From assembly GCF_001753205.1 (NCBI RefSeq), contig NZ_CP017560.1, positions 1,550,001 through 1,614,000 of the forward strand: 64,000 nucleotides of DNA, read 5' to 3'. The translations under genes and the position numbers were made by a program. The notes under the pieces were generated by a model that was given only the letters and a program-made list of their open reading frames with translations, made no database searches and was not told where the DNA came from. Shown in pieces: positions 26,907 through 35,052 of this stretch (its first letter is position 1; each line of letters opens with the position of its first letter). Source of the stretch: Sporosarcina ureilytica (lineage in GTDB: Bacteria > Bacillota > Bacilli > Bacillales_A > Planococcaceae).

Positions 26907-28046
26907 ATGAATTTTGATTTTACAGAGGAACAAAAAAGTATTCGAGATATGGTCAGAAATTTCACAAGAGATGTCATTGCTCCTAAAGCAGAAGAAATTG
27001 ACCGTGACAATCGTTTTCCTAAAGAACATATTTCAAAGATGGGGGAACTTGGTCTGTTAGGAATTGCGTATCCAGAGGAAGACGGTGGCGTTGGCGCTGA
27101 TGCTATTTCTGAGGCAATTGCTGTTGAAGAAATTACATATGGCTGTGCTGCAACGGGTTCAATCTTGACTGCCCATTATTTAGGGATAGATGGACTTTAT
27201 CTTGCGTCAAATAAAGAACAGCGAGAAAAGTATTTAGTTCCAGGTTGCCAAGGTGAAAAGTTATTTGCCTTTTGTTTGACAGAACCGATTGGAGGCACGG
27301 ACGTTTCTTCCATGAAAACAACTGCAAAACGTGATGGAGATACATATGTGCTGAATGGTTCGAAAATCTTTATCACAAATGGTTCTTATGCAGATACACT
27401 AGTTGTTTATGCAAAAACAGATACAGCAAAAGGCAGTAAAGGAATCAGTGCATTCATCGTTGAAAAAGATACGCCTGGTTTATCATTTGGAGCTGGCGAT
27501 GACAAAATGGGAATTCGCGGTGCAACAACAGACGAAGTCATTTTTGAAAACTGTGTCATTCCGGCAGAAAACCTTGTTGGAGAAGAAGGAGAAGGCTTCA
27601 AAATTGCGATGCAAGTAGTTGACCGCGGAAGAATCGGAATTGCTGCAATGGCCATTGGTTTATCCCAAGCTGCAATCGATGAAGCGGTAAACTATTCGAA
27701 GGAACGAGAAGCATTCGGTCAGACAATTAACAAGTTCCAAGGACTTCAATGGATGATGGCAGAGATGGAGACGGATCTTGCTGTCGGCCGATTGTACACA
27801 TATTTTACAGCTAGTTTAAAAGATAAAGAAGGATATAGATTGTCAAAAGAAGCATCAATTGCAAAATTATTTACCTCTGAAGCATCTAATAGAATTGTAA
27901 ATAAAGCCGTTCAAATCCATGGCGGTTATGGCTATATGAAAGAGTATACAGTTGAAAGACTGTACAGAGATCAGCGAATTCTAGAAATCTTTGAAGGAAC
28001 ATCACAAGTGCAGAAAATGGTTATTGCTCATCATTTATTGAAATAA
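26907..28046 (+). CDS. Acyl-CoA dehydrogenase
   Basis: FAD-dependent acyl-CoA dehydrogenase of 379 residues. FAD- and substrate-binding motifs are LTEPIGGTDVSSMKTTA, KIFITNG, and QIHGGYGY. The catalytic Glu is E363 in IFEGTSQVQ, the position used by short- and medium-chain members. It follows the CoA-transferase gene by eleven bases with a weak ribosome binding site, so translation may be coupled. It would place a 2,3-double bond in an acyl-CoA. If the substrate is imidazolepropionyl-CoA the product is urocanyl-CoA, which the neighbouring CoA-transferase could release as urocanate. A general fatty or branched acyl-CoA substrate is the alternative. Confidence 0.92.
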   Translation: MNFDFTEEQKSIRDMVRNFTRDVIAPKAEEIDRDNRFPKEHISKMGELGLLGIAYPEEDGGVGADAISEAIAVEEITYGCAATGSILTAHYLGIDGLYLASNKEQREKYLVPGCQGEKLFAFCLTEPIGGTDVSSMKTTAKRDGDTYVLNGSKIFITNGSYADTLVVYAKTDTAKGSKGISAFIVEKDTPGLSFGAGDDKMGIRGATTDEVIFENCVIPAENLVGEEGEGFKIAMQVVDRGRIGIAAMAIGLSQAAIDEAVNYSKEREAFGQTINKFQGLQWMMAEMETDLAVGRLYTYFTASLKDKEGYRLSKEASIAKLFTSEASNRIVNKAVQIHGGYGYMKEYTVERLYRDQRILEIFEGTSQVQKMVIAHHLLK

Positions 28047-28152
28047 AGCTTGTGAAATTTCTTCATAATTCAAAAAAACTGCGGCGTTCATAGTCACTAT
28101 GTCGCTATCTAAAGTAGTTTAATAATAGTCAATTAAAAAGGAGAGTTATGAA

Positions 28153-29814
28153 ATGAGTCTAAAAGTTCAAGAAATCCGTGCCCCTCGTGGGAATAAGTTA
28201 AATTGTAAAGGTTGGGTCCAGGAAGCCGCATTGCGTATGCTTATGAATAACCTCGATCCAGAAGTAGCTGAAAATCCAGATGATCTTGTTGTATACGGTG
28301 GAATCGGTAAAGCAGCTAGAGACTGGGAAAGTTACCATAAAATCATTGAAGAATTAAAAGAATTAGAGAATGATGAAACATTATTAATCCAATCAGGTAA
28401 GCCTGTTGGGAAATTCAGAACACATGAGAACTCACCACGTGTATTAATCGCTAACTCGAATTTAGTTCCTGCATATGCGAACTGGGAGCATTTTAATGAG
28501 TTAGATAAAGAAGGACTCATGATGTATGGACAAATGACAGCAGGAAGCTGGATTTACATCGGAGCACAAGGAATTCTCCAAGGTACTTACTTAAGTTTTG
28601 TTGAAGCAGGAAAGAAACTTTACGGAACACCTGACTTAACAGGTAAATTTATTTTAACTGGTGGTATGGGTGGAATGAGTGGAGCTCAGCCACTAGCAGG
28701 TAAAATGGCAAAAGCAGTTATTTTAGTGGTTGAAGTTGATCGTAAGAGAATCGAAAGAAAAATCAAAGAAAAATACTGTGACTATATTTTTGAAGATCTT
28801 GACGAAGCATTAGATAAAGTCAAAGAATTGACTGCAAAAGGCGAGCCAGCTTCAATCGGTTTAGTTGGAAACTGTGCAGATGTTTTCCAAGAAATTCATG
28901 ACCGGGGTATTGTACCAGATATCGTTACAGACCAAACGAGTGCACATGACCCAAGAAACGGTTATGTTCCAAGCGGCATGACGTATGAAGAAGCTCTAAA
29001 ACTAAGAGAAGAAGATCCAGATAAATATGAGGAACTTTCACTTGAAACAATTGCGAATCATGTAAGAGCAATGTTAGCTCTACAAGAAGCTGGATCAGAA
29101 ACGTTTGACTATGGAAATAACATTAGACATTATGCAAAAGTACAAGGTGTAGAAAATGCGTTTGACTTCCCAGGATTCGTTCCGGCATATCTACGTCCAC
29201 TGTTCTGTGAAGGAAACGGTCCTTTCCGTTGGGCTGCATTATCAGGAGAGCCTGAAGATATTTATAAAACAGACCAATTAGCAAAAGAAATGTTTGCTGA
29301 TAATGAAGCGTTAGTAAACTGGATTGACATGGCTCAGAAAATGGTTGCATGGCAAGGTTTACCAGCAAGAATTTGTTGGTTAGGTTACGGTGAGCGTCAT
29401 AAGTTTGCCCTAAAAGTAAATGAAATGGTTGCAAGTGGTGAACTAAGTGCACCTATTGTATTCGGACGTGATCATTTGGACAGTGGCTCAGTTGCTTCAC
29501 CAAACCGTGAGACGGAATCAATGAAAGATGGCAGTGATGCAGTAGCAGACTGGCCGATCTTAAATGCACTAGTAAACACTGCTGGTGGAGCGAGTTGGGT
29601 AAGTTTACACCACGGTGGTGGGGTTGGAATGGGATATTCAATTCATGCTGGTCAAGTATTAGTTGCTGATGGAACGGAAGAAGCAGCTGAAAAGATCAAA
29701 CGTGTCCTTGTGTCTGACCCGGGAATGGGCGTTATTAGACACGCCGATGCAGGCTATCAGAGAGCGATGGATGTTGCTGAAGAGCGCGGCGTTCATATTC
29801 CAATGAAGAAGTAA
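28153..29814 (+). CDS. hutU: Urocanate hydratase (canonical)
   Basis: NAD-dependent enzyme that turns urocanate into imidazolonepropionate. The 553-residue protein keeps the whole family signature: [17 protein letters not shown], the active-site Cys408 in [32 protein letters not shown], and the His486-His487 pair in [17 protein letters not shown]. The start ATG 28153 follows AAAGGAGA; an overlapping two-codon ATG-AAA-TGA precedes it. It ends the island with a strong terminator. It is the gene that should supply the main urocanase activity, in contrast to the divergent copy at 20951-22591. Confidence 0.96.
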   Translation: MSLKVQEIRAPRGNKLNCKGWVQEAALRMLMNNLDPEVAENPDDLVVYGGIGKAARDWESYHKIIEELKELENDETLLIQSGKPVGKFRTHENSPRVLIANSNLVPAYANWEHFNELDKEGLMMYGQMTAGSWIYIGAQGILQGTYLSFVEAGKKLYGTPDLTGKFILTGGMGGMSGAQPLAGKMAKAVILVVEVDRKRIERKIKEKYCDYIFEDLDEALDKVKELTAKGEPASIGLVGNCADVFQEIHDRGIVPDIVTDQTSAHDPRNGYVPSGMTYEEALKLREEDPDKYEELSLETIANHVRAMLALQEAGSETFDYGNNIRHYAKVQGVENAFDFPGFVPAYLRPLFCEGNGPFRWAALSGEPEDIYKTDQLAKEMFADNEALVNWIDMAQKMVAWQGLPARICWLGYGERHKFALKVNEMVASGELSAPIVFGRDHLDSGSVASPNRETESMKDGSDAVADWPILNALVNTAGGASWVSLHHGGGVGMGYSIHAGQVLVADGTEEAAEKIKRVLVSDPGMGVIRHADAGYQRAMDVAEERGVHIPMKK

Positions 29815-29825
29815 TTAATTTAATA

Positions 29826-29868
29826 AGAGAACTGTTCACTAAGTTTATGTGAGCAGTTCTCTTTTTTT
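29826..29868 (+). terminator. Rho-independent terminator after hutU
   Basis: A stem of 14 bp pairs 29826-29839 (AGAGAACTGTTCAC) with 29849-29862, with one G-T pair, followed by seven T. It closes the imidazole island. A near-identical stem sequence without the T-run recurs at 31533-31569. Confidence 0.88.
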
Positions 29869-30274
29869 ACAAAAAGTGAAGGAGGATTACCCTCCGGATA
29901 TTTGTGTTTTATTACATAGAACATCATTTTGATACAGAAGATAAAATCGTAAATTGTAATATTAAATGCAAAACTTCATGTGAAACCACTGTATAAGGTT
30001 TTCCAAAAGTTTGTTGCTTTTAAGAAAGTACGGATTACTCGTGTGCCAAACTTTTATGACATATGAATAGACATGAATGTTGAATTTGGTCATGATGTTT
30101 TGTACACATATACTTTCAAAAACATTTGCTTGCTATTTCATTAGCGACCTGTTATTCTTGTAAAGAGTTATTTTTGTTCTTTCTCAGATTGAGAAGAGTA
30201 TTTGTTTTTCGTCTAAGGTATTTGAGCAGAGATAGTAACACATTGTGCGATATTCGCACTAGGAGGCAACAATT
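29869..30274 (+). other. Intergenic region and long leader of the cold-shock gene
   Basis: About 400 bases without a convincing gene. The last 150 bases before the cold-shock start have the AT-rich, hairpin-bearing look of the long 5' leader usual for csp mRNAs, including the small palindrome TTCTCAGATTGAGAA near 30181. Promoter boxes cannot be placed with confidence. Confidence 0.4.
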
Positions 30275-30475
30275 ATGGAACAAGGTACAGTTAAGTGGTT
30301 TAATGCAGAAAAAGGTTTTGGATTCATCGAGCGTGAAGCAGGAGAAGACGTATTCGTTCATTTCTCAGCAATTCAAAGCGATGGTTTCAAATCTTTAGAC
30401 GAAGGTCAAAGCGTAACGTTTGAAATTGAAGAAGGACAACGCGGCCTACAAGCTGCAAATGTTCAAAAAGCTTAA
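30275..30475 (+). CDS. csp: Cold-shock protein (CspA family)
   Basis: Single-stranded nucleic-acid-binding OB-fold protein of 66 residues. RNP1 is KGFGFIE at ~13-19 and RNP2 is VFVHFSA at ~26-32, both with the key aromatics. The opening [17 protein letters not shown] is the standard Bacillus Csp start. An AGGAGG ribosome binding site precedes the ATG and a compact terminator follows, so it is monocistronic. It would act as an RNA chaperone in the cytoplasm. Confidence 0.97.
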   Translation: MEQGTVKWFNAEKGFGFIEREAGEDVFVHFSAIQSDGFKSLDEGQSVTFEIEEGQRGLQAANVQKA

Positions 30476-30486
30476 TCATAGATAGT

Positions 30487-30521
30487 AAAAGACCTTGCAT
30501 GTATATGTGGGGTCTTTTTTT
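30487..30521 (+). terminator. Terminator after the cold-shock gene
   Basis: AAAAGACC at 30487-30494 pairs with GGTCTTTT at 30511-30518 around a 16-base loop, and the T-run reaches 30521. Confidence 0.8.
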
Positions 30522-30710
30522 GAGTTGCCAAGCATAGGGGTGCAAGTCCAGAACTGTGAGGGTGGCATTGAAATATTATACTAGAACGCTTCGTAAAAAG
30601 ATTCATGAATTTTATTGACTGATTACTTCTCTAATACTGAGGATACTTATATACAAATCATAAAAACCTCCAAATGGGTTTTAAGTAAACATGAATTATT
30701 ATCGCAATCA

Positions 30711-30831
30711 AAAAGGAGGACATACATATGAAGCAGCACATATCGCTTGCGGATAAAACTCTCTAGCCGGATGATTGCCAAATTTTTTAGGTTGGCTTCA
30801 TTCGGCGAGGGAGAATCCCTATGCGAAGGAG
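30711..30831 (+). promoter_or_regulatory. Mini-ORF leader with hairpin upstream of a HicB-like gene
   Basis: AAAAGGAGGA at 30711-30720 is a near-ideal ribosome binding site. It is followed by ATG 30728 and a 12-codon open frame (MKQHISLADKTL) ending at TAG 30764-30766. An imperfect ~15-bp hairpin begins at the stop codon (30766-30780 against 30791-30805) with a T-rich loop. A second ribosome binding site, GAAGGAG at 30825-30831, serves the next gene. The layout resembles a translated leader that controls a downstream gene; a truncated gene is the other reading. Confidence 0.5.
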
Positions 30832-30841
30832 TTTTTTATCC

Positions 30842-31147
30842 ATGAAGAAAGAAATTAAGTATGCGGCAGTTTTTTATTATGAAATGGATTCGATGAACGA
30901 GGGGAAGGGCCGAGTATATATACGCTATCCTGATCTTGAGAGAGCGGGTATCCCTGCAGTGGCGGTATCTGATTCACGGGAACGAGAAAGCGTGGCGAGA
31001 GACTTACTGCAATCAGCGATAGAATTTGCGATAGTTATCGATAAAGAATTACCCAATCCATCTCCAATCGAGAGCATAAATATAAAACGAGATATTGATG
31101 CGGTCGCACAGCCCTTTAAGATTGAAATCGTAAATATATTGCTGTAA
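30842..31147 (+). CDS. HicB-like antitoxin-family protein (orphan)
   Basis: Protein of 101 residues with the HicB-type partial RNase-H fold pattern: a beta-rich start (IKYAAVFYYEM), then GRVYIRYPDLERAG, then VARDLLQSAIEFAI and a Pro-Ser pair (LPNPSPIE) as in HicB. There is no C-terminal DNA-binding extension and no HicA-type toxin gene beside it. The ATG at 30842 follows GAAGGAG; the in-frame ATG at 30821 lies before that site and is not used. HicB proteins block the HicA mRNA interferase; an orphan may be a remnant, or act with a distant partner. Family assignment is from pattern only. Confidence 0.65.
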   Translation: MKKEIKYAAVFYYEMDSMNEGKGRVYIRYPDLERAGIPAVAVSDSRERESVARDLLQSAIEFAIVIDKELPNPSPIESINIKRDIDAVAQPFKIEIVNILL

Positions 31148-31154
31148 TTAAGAA

Positions 31155-31182
31155 AGTCGGGGAATAGTCCTCGGCTTTTTTT
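31155..31182 (+). terminator. Terminator after the HicB-like gene
   Basis: AGTCGGGGA pairs with TCCTCGGCT through G-T pairs around a 4-base loop, followed by seven T ending at 31182. Confidence 0.7.
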
Positions 31183-31195
31183 GCCTACGAAAGAT

Positions 31196-31326
31196 ATCGA
31201 ACTGGACAAAATGCAATTTAGGAGCCATGATGCTTCATCTGCCAGTACGCTGATGCGGAATACTAGAGTAGTGTGCGGTTTTATCAACTTAGCTTCCAAG
31301 GGTATGAGTCTAGGATAGTTAAATAG
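31196..31326 (+). pseudogene. Possible tail of a GNAT-type acetyltransferase gene
   Basis: In one frame the DNA reads ADAEY, a stop, then SSVRFYQLSFQGYESRIVK and a stop at 31324-31326. That pattern is close to the end of many GNAT proteins (SVRFYEKLGF followed by GYESR). The part before it shows stops and frame breaks. It is a weak but plausible gene remnant. Confidence 0.3.
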
Positions 31327-31645
31327 CCCGTTTACTCAGTGAGAAATTTCAGTTTTGAAAGTCGTGTACCGATGCAAGAAACTATTCGAACAATACCAAT
31401 ACACTACAATTGCATAAGTCTAAAAAAATTCTGCAATTACCGGTGATTTATTTGATGTCATTTGAATTTCCATTCGTAATATTGAATTTTCGAAATTCAA
31501 CCTTGCACAGGCACCCGACACTAATTTTAAAAGAGAACTGTTCACTAAGTTTATGTGAGTAGGTTCTCTGAAATCAATTCACATTTCTACTTGTCGTTTT
31601 TAACTAACGGTAAGAAGAAACCTAATTCAAAATGCTACTGTTATT
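31327..31645. other. Intergenic region with a copy of the hutU terminator stem
   Basis: No gene is visible. At 31533-31560 the sequence AGAGAACTGTTCACTAAG and the bases after it repeat 29826-29853 almost exactly, but the second arm is altered and there is no T-run. An ACAGGCACCCGACAC word lies near 31505. Confidence 0.5.
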
Positions 31646-32554
31646 CTATTTAATTAAGGTTTCTTCAAATGAATTCGTAACATTTATGGCGCAAAATGTT
31701 TTGTTTTTTGTATAGTCAAGCGCACCTGTTCCCCCTAGATAAAAATCAATTTGCGGATGTTCAACGGCAAATTGATCTAGGCTTTTTAACAAGTTTGGAT
31801 CCGTGTCAAATGGAATTGTTGTTGTTGCGGATAATACGACTTTTTCTGGTTTTAATTTTTTTATAAGGGATTCAATTGAACCTGGTGCTGGAGAAGCGCC
31901 GATGAGAATAGTTTTCCAGCCTTTCATCATAAATTGCAATAAGAGGATATGTAAAGGGATTTCATGTTGCTCATAAGGAAGGCAGGCGCCTACAATTAAA
32001 GGAGCATCCTCTTTGTATCTGAAATTACGCCGAATTTGTACTAAAAAATCTCGTACGACAAGGCTAGAGACGGATTCTTGATACGCATCCCATTCATGTT
32101 TACTCCATTTACTTCCTACTTTGTTCAAAAAAGGAATAACAACGGATGTCAAAAAGTCGGATAGACCGAAAGCATGATAAGCGTCTTGCAATATCAAATG
32201 TAACTCTAACTCATTACAATGCGTTCCCTTTTCTAAAAGTTGAAAAACATAGTCGTTTAGAACTGGCGGTTCCTGAATAGATTGTGTAGAAGCTGGAACT
32301 GTATCGAACAGAGCAGCCCTTTCTTTCGTAAGTTGGACAGCACGACTAATGGAATGTCCTTGTTCGGATAGACTTTTGACACTTAGCAATGTGTTAATAT
32401 CTGCATCTCTATATATACGATAGCCGTTATCTAAACGTTTAGGTTGTACAACATGATAACGTTCTTCCCATTTGCGAATGACTTGTTTCGACAATCCTGT
32501 CATGTCTGAAACTTGTTGAATAAAATAGGTTCCATTTAGATTTGGCGAAGTCAT
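31646..32554 (-). CDS. MerR-family regulator with B12-binding-like C-terminal domain
   Basis: CarH/LitR-like layout in 302 residues: a MerR winged helix at ~10-75 (VSDMTGLSKQVIRKWEERY, then NGYRIYRDADI), a four-helix module, and a Rossmann-like cobalamin-binding domain to the end. In light-sensing CarH the helix bundle carries W-x9-E-H. Here Trp150 and Glu160 are kept but the His is Ser161. The E-x-H of the Rossmann part (E195-Q-H197) is present. Adenosylcobalamin binding is thus doubtful, as in B12-independent relatives. It lies just after the EAL gene on the same strand, with its own upstream AT-rich region holding GTTATACAA repeats. Confidence 0.88.
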   Translation of the reverse strand: MTSPNLNGTYFIQQVSDMTGLSKQVIRKWEERYHVVQPKRLDNGYRIYRDADINTLLSVKSLSEQGHSISRAVQLTKERAALFDTVPASTQSIQEPPVLNDYVFQLLEKGTHCNELELHLILQDAYHAFGLSDFLTSVVIPFLNKVGSKWSKHEWDAYQESVSSLVVRDFLVQIRRNFRYKEDAPLIVGACLPYEQHEIPLHILLLQFMMKGWKTILIGASPAPGSIESLIKKLKPEKVVLSATTTIPFDTDPNLLKSLDQFAVEHPQIDFYLGGTGALDYTKNKTFCAINVTNSFEETLIK

Positions 32555-32616
32555 ATTGTTTTTTTACATCCTTTCTACAAATTATGCATGTAGTTATTAG
32601 TATAAGGATTATAAGC

Positions 32617-32658
32617 ATGTTATACAATGTATAGCGTTGGGTATTTAATGTTATACAA
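32617..32658. promoter_or_regulatory. Direct repeats ATGTTATACAA, probable MerR operators
   Basis: Two exact copies of ATGTTATACAA lie at 32617-32627 and 32648-32658, just upstream of the MerR-type gene. A third copy of the core GTTATACAA lies at 33779-33787 upstream of the EAL gene, next to a TTGTACAATG word at 33756-33765. The shared motif before both genes suggests that the MerR-type protein controls both. Confidence 0.5.
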
Positions 32659-33667
32659 GCTTGTTATTCTTTTCTAAAGTAATATCCGTTGCTATTGGAC
32701 CCGGCTTTCCGAATAAATAACCTTGGAATAGTTCATAGCCGATTTCTTTCAACCAGTAAAAGTCTTCATTTCGTTCAATGCCTTCAGCAAGAGGAATTGC
32801 GCCTACTTGTAACGCTGCCGTTAAAAACTTTTTGGCTGCTGTTTGTTTACATAAATCATCGGAGACTCCTTGTACAAACTTCATATCTAGCTTCATATAA
32901 TTCGGTTTTAATTGTTCAAGCATTTCAATTGTGCTAAATCCTTCTCCAACATCATCCAACGCATAGTGCAAACCTCTCTTTCGGTAATAATCAAGTATTT
33001 TTTTCAAATGTTCTATATCAGTCACATTTTCAGTTTCAACGACTTCAAAGAATAATTGAGAAAAAGGTATTTTCAACTGATTGGCAAGTTGAATGGTCGT
33101 TTTCAAACAATGTTCAGGGGAGTAAATAGAAGTCGGTATAAAATTGATAAATACTTTCTTTTGAATAGCAACAGCATGTCTAACGGCAGTCATTCTACAC
33201 ACTCGATCTAATGCATAAGTACGATTTCGTTTTTTAGCTGCTGTAAATACTACATTAGGAGGAACAGAATTCCCATCCTCATCTTGGAAGCGAGCTAACA
33301 TTTCATAAGCAAACACTTCTTTGTTGCGATCAACAATAGACTGGATATGGAAAGTAACACTATTGTCGAGAATGACTTTGTCAATCCATTTTACCTCTAA
33401 CCATTCAAACACTTCATGAATGGGTGTCCATTCGCTCGTCCCTACTTTAAACTCAATCGATTTTAATTCCATAAAATCACTGAAATAATCATATAGACCT
33501 GCAACTGCAGTTTCTTTTACAACGATGATATTTTTTCTTGTATTAACCAATAACTCATTACTTGTAAGATAAGCGATAAGTTGGGGAAGGTGAGATGTAT
33601 TGTAATCACCAGAAATACGTATTTTGTACAATAGTTCAGTTGGGTTACAAGCATTACAATCATGCAT
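32651..33667 (-). CDS. EAL-domain c-di-GMP phosphodiesterase
   Basis: 338-residue cytoplasmic protein with a ~100-residue N-terminal part starting MHDCNACNP (a Cys-x2-Cys pair), then an EAL domain from ~105. The signature reads E122-M-L124 rather than EAL, which still keeps the metal-binding Glu. Other catalytic positions are present: Asn in FINFIP, Glu in FFEVVETE, the Asp pair in ALDDVGEGFS, Lys in MKLD, and Glu in AEGIE. It should therefore hydrolyse c-di-GMP. The ribosome binding site is GAGGAGG. It precedes the MerR-type regulator on the same strand; the two may link a light, redox or metabolite signal to c-di-GMP. Confidence 0.9.
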   Translation of the reverse strand: MHDCNACNPTELLYKIRISGDYNTSHLPQLIAYLTSNELLVNTRKNIIVVKETAVAGLYDYFSDFMELKSIEFKVGTSEWTPIHEVFEWLEVKWIDKVILDNSVTFHIQSIVDRNKEVFAYEMLARFQDEDGNSVPPNVVFTAAKKRNRTYALDRVCRMTAVRHAVAIQKKVFINFIPTSIYSPEHCLKTTIQLANQLKIPFSQLFFEVVETENVTDIEHLKKILDYYRKRGLHYALDDVGEGFSTIEMLEQLKPNYMKLDMKFVQGVSDDLCKQTAAKKFLTAALQVGAIPLAEGIERNEDFYWLKEIGYELFQGYLFGKPGPIATDITLEKNNKLV

Positions 33668-33981
33668 AAGATTTCCTCCTCGTATCTGAAGTTTAATTTT
33701 CTAAATCTAGTCTATAAAAACATGAATCAATTTTATGGTATAACAGTCTGTTGCGTTGTACAATGTTTTTATATCTAAGTTATACAAAGGTTTGACGTGG
33801 AGTGGTAACTCTGTTATTAATAGAATTACATATTCAGATGTTAATATAAAACGCGTAGAATCTGATGTTACTGAACTTACTAAGATCATCCAGGCCATCG
33901 GAAATGATACGAAGCAAGTGTCAACTACAGCAGAAAGTCTTCATCAAACAGCTCTACAATTATGAGGAAGGAAGTGGAAAG
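33668..33981. other. Divergent region between EAL and ABC genes
   Basis: It holds the third GTTATACAA motif (33779-33787) and TTGTACAATG near 33756. An open frame at 33756-33965 ends TELTKIIQAIGNDTKQVST, then ESLHQTALQL; this resembles the signalling part of a chemotaxis receptor and may be a short remnant. It has no clear ribosome binding site. Confidence 0.4.
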
Positions 33982-35049
33982 ATGTTTTTAGCTTGGAATG
34001 AAATTTTGAAAAATAAACTGCGCTTTACGTTAATCGTTGGTGTATTAATGCTCGTTTCTTATTTAGTATTCTTTCTATCAGGACTTGCAACTGGCTTGCA
34101 AAATTTGAACCGGGAATCGGTTGATAAATGGCAAGCCGATGCAATTATTTTAACCGAGGAATCTGATAAGAGCCTGTACCAATCATCGTTAACGATTGAA
34201 GATGCAAATGATCTTGATGCTAAAGAATTGGCAGTCATCGGACAATTAAACGCCGTGGCTGGAAATGGGAAGTTCAAAACGAATGTATCACTCTTTGGTA
34301 TTAAACCAGATGAGTTTATCATGCCAGAGGTGACGGAAGGGAAAGTGTTCGAAAAGGAAAATGAGGTAATCGCGAGTGATGTGTTACAAGATGAAGGGTT
34401 TAAGATTGGTGATGAATTGAAGCTCTCTTCATCAGAACAAACGCTAAAGATTGTTGGTTTTACAGATCATGCCAGGTTCAACGCATCGCCAGTTTTATAC
34501 GGAGATTTGTCTACTTTCCACAGAGTGAAATTTGGGGAAATGGCTGAAACATATGCAGATAGTATTAACGCAATCGTTGTGCGTGACGATAATTTAACAA
34601 AGATCATGCCAAGTGATTCATTAGAATTAATGGAAGTGGAGACGTTTATCCAGAATTTACCGGGATACACCGAACAAAGCTTAACATTAAATTTTATGAT
34701 TTACTTCTTGTTTGCGATTTCCGCAGTCATTGTAGCGATTTTCTTGTATGTATTGACCGTGCAAAAAATTAGTATGTTCGGTGTGATGAAAGCGCAAGGG
34801 ATATCAAGTGGTTACTTGTCACGCTCGGTCATTGCGCAAACGTTTCTCTTAGCGGCGGTAGGTGTACTTGTCGGTTTTGTTTTAACGTTAATTACGGGTG
34901 CATTTTTACCTAGTGCAGTTCCTGTAGCGTTTGACATTGTCACAATGTGTATTTACGGATTGGTTTTGATTGTCGTGGCAATCATGGGAGCCGTGTTCTC
35001 CGTTCTTACAATTGTACGTATTGATCCATTGAAAGCGATAGGAGGATAA
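33982..35049 (+). CDS. ABC exporter permease (FtsX/MacB type, HrtB/DevC-like)
   Basis: Permease of 355 residues with the FtsX pattern: one N-terminal TM helix (~15-35), a large extracytoplasmic domain, then three TM helices near 230-350. The segment FLYVLTVQKISMFGVMKAQG, and the C-terminal IDPLKAIGG, resemble HrtB-type haem-efflux permeases. The ATG at 33982 follows GGAAGGAAGTGG; the frame extends upstream but without a good start. The ATPase gene follows after four bases. Such pairs expel toxic haem, peptides or lipids; haem is a guess from similarity. Confidence 0.87.
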   Translation: MFLAWNEILKNKLRFTLIVGVLMLVSYLVFFLSGLATGLQNLNRESVDKWQADAIILTEESDKSLYQSSLTIEDANDLDAKELAVIGQLNAVAGNGKFKTNVSLFGIKPDEFIMPEVTEGKVFEKENEVIASDVLQDEGFKIGDELKLSSSEQTLKIVGFTDHARFNASPVLYGDLSTFHRVKFGEMAETYADSINAIVVRDDNLTKIMPSDSLELMEVETFIQNLPGYTEQSLTLNFMIYFLFAISAVIVAIFLYVLTVQKISMFGVMKAQGISSGYLSRSVIAQTFLLAAVGVLVGFVLTLITGAFLPSAVPVAFDIVTMCIYGLVLIVVAIMGAVFSVLTIVRIDPLKAIGG

Positions 35050-35052
35050 AAG

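Noticed and set aside
10051-29868. The large catabolic island as a prophage or integrative element
   Set aside because: No integrase, att-like direct repeats, tRNA edge or phage genes were seen; it looks like ordinary, operon-built metabolic DNA.
30528-30580. GGGGTGCAAGTCCAG-type sequence after the cold-shock gene, recalling group II intron or tRNA-like ends
   Set aside because: No further intron domains, no reverse transcriptase and no cloverleaf could be made out.
33756-33965. 69-codon frame ahead of the ABC permease as a real gene
   Set aside because: No ribosome binding site, and only its last part resembles a chemotaxis receptor; at best a remnant.
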